This document shows positions 60,224 through 64,000 of a DNA stretch of 64,000 bases, piece after piece. The stretch covers positions 1,284,497 through 1,348,496 of the forward strand of contig NC_013515.1 in NCBI RefSeq assembly GCF_000024565.1, written 5' to 3'. Made by a program: the position numbers and the translations under genes. The number at the start of each line of letters is the position of its first letter. The first letter of the stretch is position 1. The stretch comes from Streptobacillus moniliformis DSM 12112. GTDB lineage: Bacteria > Fusobacteriota > Fusobacteriia > Fusobacteriales > Leptotrichiaceae. The notes below the pieces were generated by a model that was not told the origin of the DNA, searched no databases, and saw only the letters and a program-made list of their open reading frames with translations.

Positions 60224-61105
60224 TTATTTTATCTCTCTAATACCTGCAAGTAGTGAAGTTAAATTTTGTAATTCACTAGGTATAAATATCTTTGTAGCTT
60301 CTCCTTGTGATACTTTTTCTAAACTTTCAAGTGATCTTAATACAAGAATTTCTTTACTTGGTACTGATGAATTTAATATCTTTATACCTTCTGATTCAGC
60401 TTCTTTTAATGCAAGTATAGCTTTTGCTCTTCCTTCTGCTTCTTTAATACTTACTTCTTTTTTAGCCTCTGCTCTTAATATCGCAGCTGTTTTTTCTCCT
60501 TCTGCAACTAGAATTGCACTTTCTTTTTGTGCTTGTGCTTCAAGAATTTTAGCTCTTTTTTCACGTTCTGCTTTCATTTCTTTTTCCATAGCTATTCTAA
60601 TTTCTGTTGGAGGAATTATACTTTTTAACTCAACACGATTAACCTTAATTCCCCATGGATCTGTTGCTTCATCAAGTTCCATTCTCATCTTAGAGTTAAT
60701 AACATCTCTACTTGTAAGAGTTTGGTCAACTGTCATATCCCCTATTATATTTCTTAAAGTAGTTGCTGTTAAATTCTCTATAGCTGCTATAGGTCTTTCA
60801 ACTCCATAAGTAAATAATTTAGGATCAGTAATTTGGAAATACACTACTGTATCAATTTGCATAGTAGCGTTATCTTTAGTTATTACACCTTGAGGATCAA
60901 AGTCTACTACTTGCTCTTTTAAAGTTACTTTTTTAGCAACTCTATCTGTCAATGGATTTATAAAACTTAATCCTGATTCTAGTGTTTGTGAATATTTCCC
61001 AAGTCTTTCTATTACATATACATCAGATTCTGGTACTATTCTAATTCCTGAAATTGCCATCATAGATAATAATAATATAATTATCCCAAATATAGTCATA
61101 ATCAT
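60224..61105 (-). CDS. qmcA: SPFH/stomatin-like membrane protein (QmcA type)
   Basis: 293 aa. N-terminal membrane anchor (about 3-20), Band 7 domain VPESDVYVIERLGKYSQTLESGLSFINPLTDRV, LRNIIGDMTVDQTLTSRDVIN, then a long Ala/Glu-rich coiled coil. Forms membrane microdomain oligomers. The NfeD-family gene lies 15 bp upstream, the usual partner. Confidence 0.92.
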   Translation of the reverse strand: MIMTIFGIIILLLSMMAISGIRIVPESDVYVIERLGKYSQTLESGLSFINPLTDRVAKKVTLKEQVVDFDPQGVITKDNATMQIDTVVYFQITDPKLFTYGVERPIAAIENLTATTLRNIIGDMTVDQTLTSRDVINSKMRMELDEATDPWGIKVNRVELKSIIPPTEIRIAMEKEMKAEREKRAKILEAQAQKESAILVAEGEKTAAILRAEAKKEVSIKEAEGRAKAILALKEAESEGIKILNSSVPSKEILVLRSLESLEKVSQGEATKIFIPSELQNLTSLLAGIREIK

Positions 61106-61120
61106 AATTTATACCTCTTT

Positions 61121-61522
61121 CTATTTTTTTATTAATATTTTGTTTCCAACAAACCCTTCAATTGTTACAACATCTCCTACTTTAAATTTTTCATCTGATA
61201 TTGCAGTCCATTTGCTTCCTTTAAATTTAACAATATACTCATCATTTTCTATATCAACTATACTTATCTTATTGCCTTTAAAATCTGAATTAAATTTTTC
61301 TTGTATAAAATACTTATTAAGTATAGGTCTTGTATATATTAAAAAGATTGCAACTAATGCAGAAAAAATAAATAGTTCTAATGTTGTATTTTTAAATAAC
61401 ATACTAATTAATGAAACTATTAATGCTGAAAAAGCAAACCATATAGTTACTAAATTATATGTTGCAATTTCAATTATGATAAATATTACAAATAATCCTA
61501 ACCAAAAATATACATTTTCCAC
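61121..61522 (-). CDS. NfeD-family membrane protein
   Basis: 133 aa. Two or three membrane helices in 1-70, then the OB-fold NfeD C-terminal domain (KISIVDIENDEYIVKFKGSKWTAISDEKFKVGDVVTIEGFVGNKILIK). It works together with the SPFH protein encoded next. Confidence 0.9.
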   Translation of the reverse strand: MENVYFWLGLFVIFIIIEIATYNLVTIWFAFSALIVSLISMLFKNTTLELFIFSALVAIFLIYTRPILNKYFIQEKFNSDFKGNKISIVDIENDEYIVKFKGSKWTAISDEKFKVGDVVTIEGFVGNKILIKK

Positions 61523-61533
61523 GATAAATCCTC

Positions 61534-62517
61534 CTATCTATTCTTAATTTTAATCATATCTTCATAACTAATAAATTGATAACCTTCCTCTATCAATATT
61601 GGAACCATGTATTTTATAGCTTCATATGATTCTAAATATAGGTCGTGAAACAGTACTACATCTCCATCTTTAACTACAGGAAGAACTCTTGAAATTATTG
61701 TTTCTACATTTCTACTTTTCCAATCTTCAGAATCAACATTCCATAATACTATATTATTTTTACCACCTACTACATTTTTAACTTTTTGATTAACTGCACC
61801 ATAAGGTGGTCTTATATTTTTAACATCAAGTCCTATTACCTTAAAAATTTCATCATTACAACCTTGATATTCCTTCCAAATTTTTTCTGGACTTAATTTA
61901 GTTAAATCAGGATGTGTATATGAATGCCCCATAATTTCATGCCCATCTAAATATGTTTTTATAACCATATTAGAATTTCTTTTTATTACCTCTCCTAGTA
62001 GAAAAAATGATGCTGTTTGATCATATTCATTAAATACTTCTCTTATTAATTCATGATATTTATTCCTAGGTCCATCATCAAAAGTAAAAACTATGTGTTT
62101 TTTAGACATGTCTACTTCTCTTTTTTTAGGAATTAATTCCTCTCCTTGATAAAGAGATGGAAGCCCTACATTTGATTTAAATATTGCTTTAAATTTTTCT
62201 AAGTTAAGAACTAATTCTTCATTATCTCCAAAATATATATCAGTATCAGTTACCCTAAATTTCCTAACATTTACATTTTCAAAATCAATGTTTGGATCTA
62301 TAGATTTTGCAATTTTTTTATAATGATACCTTAATATATCATCTGTTTTTATAATTTTTTCTTGTTGTTCTTCTTTTTTTTGAACTTCTTTTTCTTCTTC
62401 AACTTTTTTTTCGATTTTTATATCTTCTACAACCTTTTCTTCATTTTTAGTATTCATACAACTTATTAAACTAAATGTAATAATAAATGCAGCAAATACC
62501 TTAACTCTCCTTTTCAT
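61534..62517 (-). CDS. Polysaccharide deacetylase, lipoprotein
   Basis: 327 aa. Lipoprotein signal (IITFSLISCMN), charged linker, and a NodB-homology domain at about 140-320: FTFDDGPRNKY (Asp pair), HSYTHPDL (His pair), RPPYG and LFHDLYLES. Probably deacetylates peptidoglycan or another surface glycan. Its start touches the stop of the Abi-like gene. Confidence 0.9.
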   Translation of the reverse strand: MKRRVKVFAAFIITFSLISCMNTKNEEKVVEDIKIEKKVEEEKEVQKKEEQQEKIIKTDDILRYHYKKIAKSIDPNIDFENVNVRKFRVTDTDIYFGDNEELVLNLEKFKAIFKSNVGLPSLYQGEELIPKKREVDMSKKHIVFTFDDGPRNKYHELIREVFNEYDQTASFFLLGEVIKRNSNMVIKTYLDGHEIMGHSYTHPDLTKLSPEKIWKEYQGCNDEIFKVIGLDVKNIRPPYGAVNQKVKNVVGGKNNIVLWNVDSEDWKSRNVETIISRVLPVVKDGDVVLFHDLYLESYEAIKYMVPILIEEGYQFISYEDMIKIKNR

Positions 62518-63386
62518 TACATACTCCTATCAATTAGTTCCTCTATATACTCCTTAGATATATTTTTAAACCAATATGTTTTTTCCTCTATTTCTAATAA
62601 AATTTTTTTTATTTCGTTATAATCAACACATATATCTATACTTTTACAAAAAAATAGTATTATTTCTATAACATCAACAATATTACCAACACTATATGTT
62701 TCTGTTAATACATCATTATTATGTGCTGCCATATTTCTAACATCTTTAATAATTTCTAACTTACTTAAAAATTCATCATATTCTGGATATATATTTATAT
62801 AAATATTTTCAAACATTTTAGGGTAAGCAACATTTAATATTTCCTTTACTTCTCCTAAAGTTAATGTTTCCATTATTACCCATATAGGTAAAACTTCTTT
62901 TTTGTATTTTTCTACATAAAGACTTACTACCTTTTTATCAAAATATTCCATATTTACTATTTTATTATTCTTTTTAAGTATTTTCTGATGTATTCTTTTA
63001 ACACTTTCAGGATCTGCTTTTCTATCTATCCACTTAGGAAAATCTAAATAAGTATATGCCCCTTTTTTACCAAATATGTTTACAAGTTTAGTTTTTAGAT
63101 ATATTTCAATATTTTCAATTAAAGATAATATTTCTAATCTTAATTTCTTATCAAGATAAAAATTATCAACAAAATTTTCAAAATATGTATTATCAAAATA
63201 CTTGCCGGTTTCATCTCTATAAATATATGAAAATTCCTTTAATTTAAAATATCCTAACTTAGATAGAGTTTCTTTTGCTCTTTCCTTATCTTTAAATTTA
63301 ACATTCTTTTTCTCTAAATGATTTATTAATTCATCTATTTCTAAAAGCATTTCCTGTTTTTCATTATTTTTTAAATCCTTGTTCAT
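62517..63386 (-). CDS. Abi-like protein (AbiD/AbiF family)
   Basis: 289 aa. LLEIDELINHLEKKNVKFKDKERAKETLSKLGYFKLKEFSYIY and LDKKLRLEILSLIENIEIYLKTKLVNIF are Abi_2-family blocks; the C-terminal DVRNMAAHNN gives the R-N-x-x-x-H type motif of HEPN RNases. Such proteins abort phage infection. It overlaps the end of the nitroreductase gene by 23 bases, so it is not an isolated island. Confidence 0.85.
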   Translation of the reverse strand: MNKDLKNNEKQEMLLEIDELINHLEKKNVKFKDKERAKETLSKLGYFKLKEFSYIYRDETGKYFDNTYFENFVDNFYLDKKLRLEILSLIENIEIYLKTKLVNIFGKKGAYTYLDFPKWIDRKADPESVKRIHQKILKKNNKIVNMEYFDKKVVSLYVEKYKKEVLPIWVIMETLTLGEVKEILNVAYPKMFENIYINIYPEYDEFLSKLEIIKDVRNMAAHNNDVLTETYSVGNIVDVIEIILFFCKSIDICVDYNEIKKILLEIEEKTYWFKNISKEYIEELIDRSM

Positions 63387-64000
63387 TCATAAATCCTGTA
63401 AGAAATTCTGTATTTATTCCTTTTAAATATGATTTAACTACCTCTAAATGTGATGGTAAATTAACATTTATACTTTCCCAATATTTATTTAATTCCTCAT
63501 TATACTCTATTACACCTTCTATAGCTTTTTCTTTATCATATTCTTCAAAAAATACTACATTTTCAAATTTAGTTCTAGGTTTAAGAGGTGAGTTCTTAAC
63601 AAATTCTTCAGGAACACCTAAAGTAACTCCATAAATAGGGAAGGTATGTTTAGGTAAATTTAATAATTTAGCTATTTCTAAAGGAGCAACACTAAATACT
63701 CCTCCTATAATAGTTGAACCATAACCTAATGAATTTCCTAATATATCTATAGTAGCAGCTGCTATTCCAGCATCTCCAAACATATCAGAAATTATAGAAG
63801 TTGAAAATATATTTTCTTCTACTTCCTCTCCCTTATATTTTAACGAACCTATTAATTTACTATAGTCCCCTACTATGATAATAAATGCATCTGCTGTAGC
63901 AACTTGTTTTTGTTTTCCACAATATTCTGCAAGTTTTTCTATTTTTTCTTTATCTTGAACAACTACAAAAGATAACTTTTGTAAATTCCTAGAATTTGGC
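63364..64000 (-). CDS. NADPH-dependent nitroreductase (5' end outside window)
   Basis: The visible frame runs from the window edge, SRNLQKLSFVVVQDKEKI, through ADAFIIIVGDYSKLIGSLKYKG, DAGIAAATIDILGNSLGYGSTIIGG and PIYGVTLGVPEEFVKNSPLKPRTKFENVVF to a stop at 63364. These are NfsA/FRP-type FMN nitroreductase motifs. The first part, including the N-terminal FMN-binding Arg, lies beyond 64000. Confidence 0.85.
   Translation of the reverse strand, partial: PNSRNLQKLSFVVVQDKEKIEKLAEYCGKQKQVATADAFIIIVGDYSKLIGSLKYKGEEVEENIFSTSIISDMFGDAGIAAATIDILGNSLGYGSTIIGGVFSVAPLEIAKLLNLPKHTFPIYGVTLGVPEEFVKNSPLKPRTKFENVVFFEEYDKEKAIEGVIEYNEELNKYWESINVNLPSHLEVVKSYLKGINTEFLTGFMNEQGFKK

Overview
The window is very AT-rich, with dense, mostly Shine-Dalgarno-led genes, A/T-rich codons, YadA- and autotransporter-type outer-membrane proteins and a PASTA-rsgA-rpe gene order. 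This fits a Gram-negative Fusobacteriota bacterium, probably Leptotrichiaceae (Sneathia or Streptobacillus-like). That placement is inference; no rRNA is present.

Positions 1 to about 32,700 are the right part of an integrative and conjugative element (ICE). Nearly all of it is transcribed leftwards. The right end carries a tyrosine integrase (31479-32519) beside the 3' end of a tRNA-Phe gene, an XRE-type regulator with twin operators, a small HTH protein, a RepA_N initiator and a Bro-N protein. A MobA/MobL relaxase (26321-27844) is followed by an oriT that resembles RSF1010/R1162 oriT. The type IV secretion system follows: VirB2, VirB8, a frameshifted VirB9, VirB10, VirD4, VirB11, a YadA-like anchor protein, VirB3, VirB4, VirB5/TrbJ, two VirB6/TrbL proteins, a TraF-like peptidase and an NlpC/P60 hydrolase. 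The left 17 kb also holds accessory genes: ArdC-like proteins, a Toprim primase-like protein, two paralogous PBECR-like putative nucleases, a 15-repeat DUF4116-like protein, an OmpA fragment and several unknowns.

The most unusual signal is in the accessory genes. At least six proteins that are otherwise mostly unrelated end in the same short tail, about W-[ND]-x-x-K-[DE]-x-K-...-E-R-stop, and the relaxase ends in a related EIERE. I propose that this is a type IV secretion export tag on cargo that enters the recipient with the DNA. The element also has: eight copies of a 27-bp palindrome; two conserved structured RNAs, each with its own promoter and a terminator, directly upstream of the two PBECR-like genes (a layout like type III toxin-antitoxin loci or riboswitches); two leaders of three CTGCGAG-loop hairpins followed by a strong Shine-Dalgarno and a start-stop AUGUAA; and a 280-bp tandem duplication that makes a VirB8-VirB2 chimera.

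Positions 32,713-33,535 are a nine-tRNA operon read leftwards. From 33,714 rightwards the chromosome carries PASTA-rsgA-rpe-marR-rqcH, then nagB, an acetyltransferase, an atypical response regulator, a sialidase autotransporter, msrC, lplA, add and a pyruvate dehydrogenase operon in which the only lipoyl domain is on E3. An autotransporter at 51,290-53,881 has a promoter whose -35/-10 spacer contains ten G residues, which predicts phase variation. The last 10 kb has tRNA-Met, an ABC exporter pair, an aminopeptidase, a CPBP protease, a stomatin/NfeD pair, a polysaccharide deacetylase, an Abi-like protein and a partial nitroreductase.
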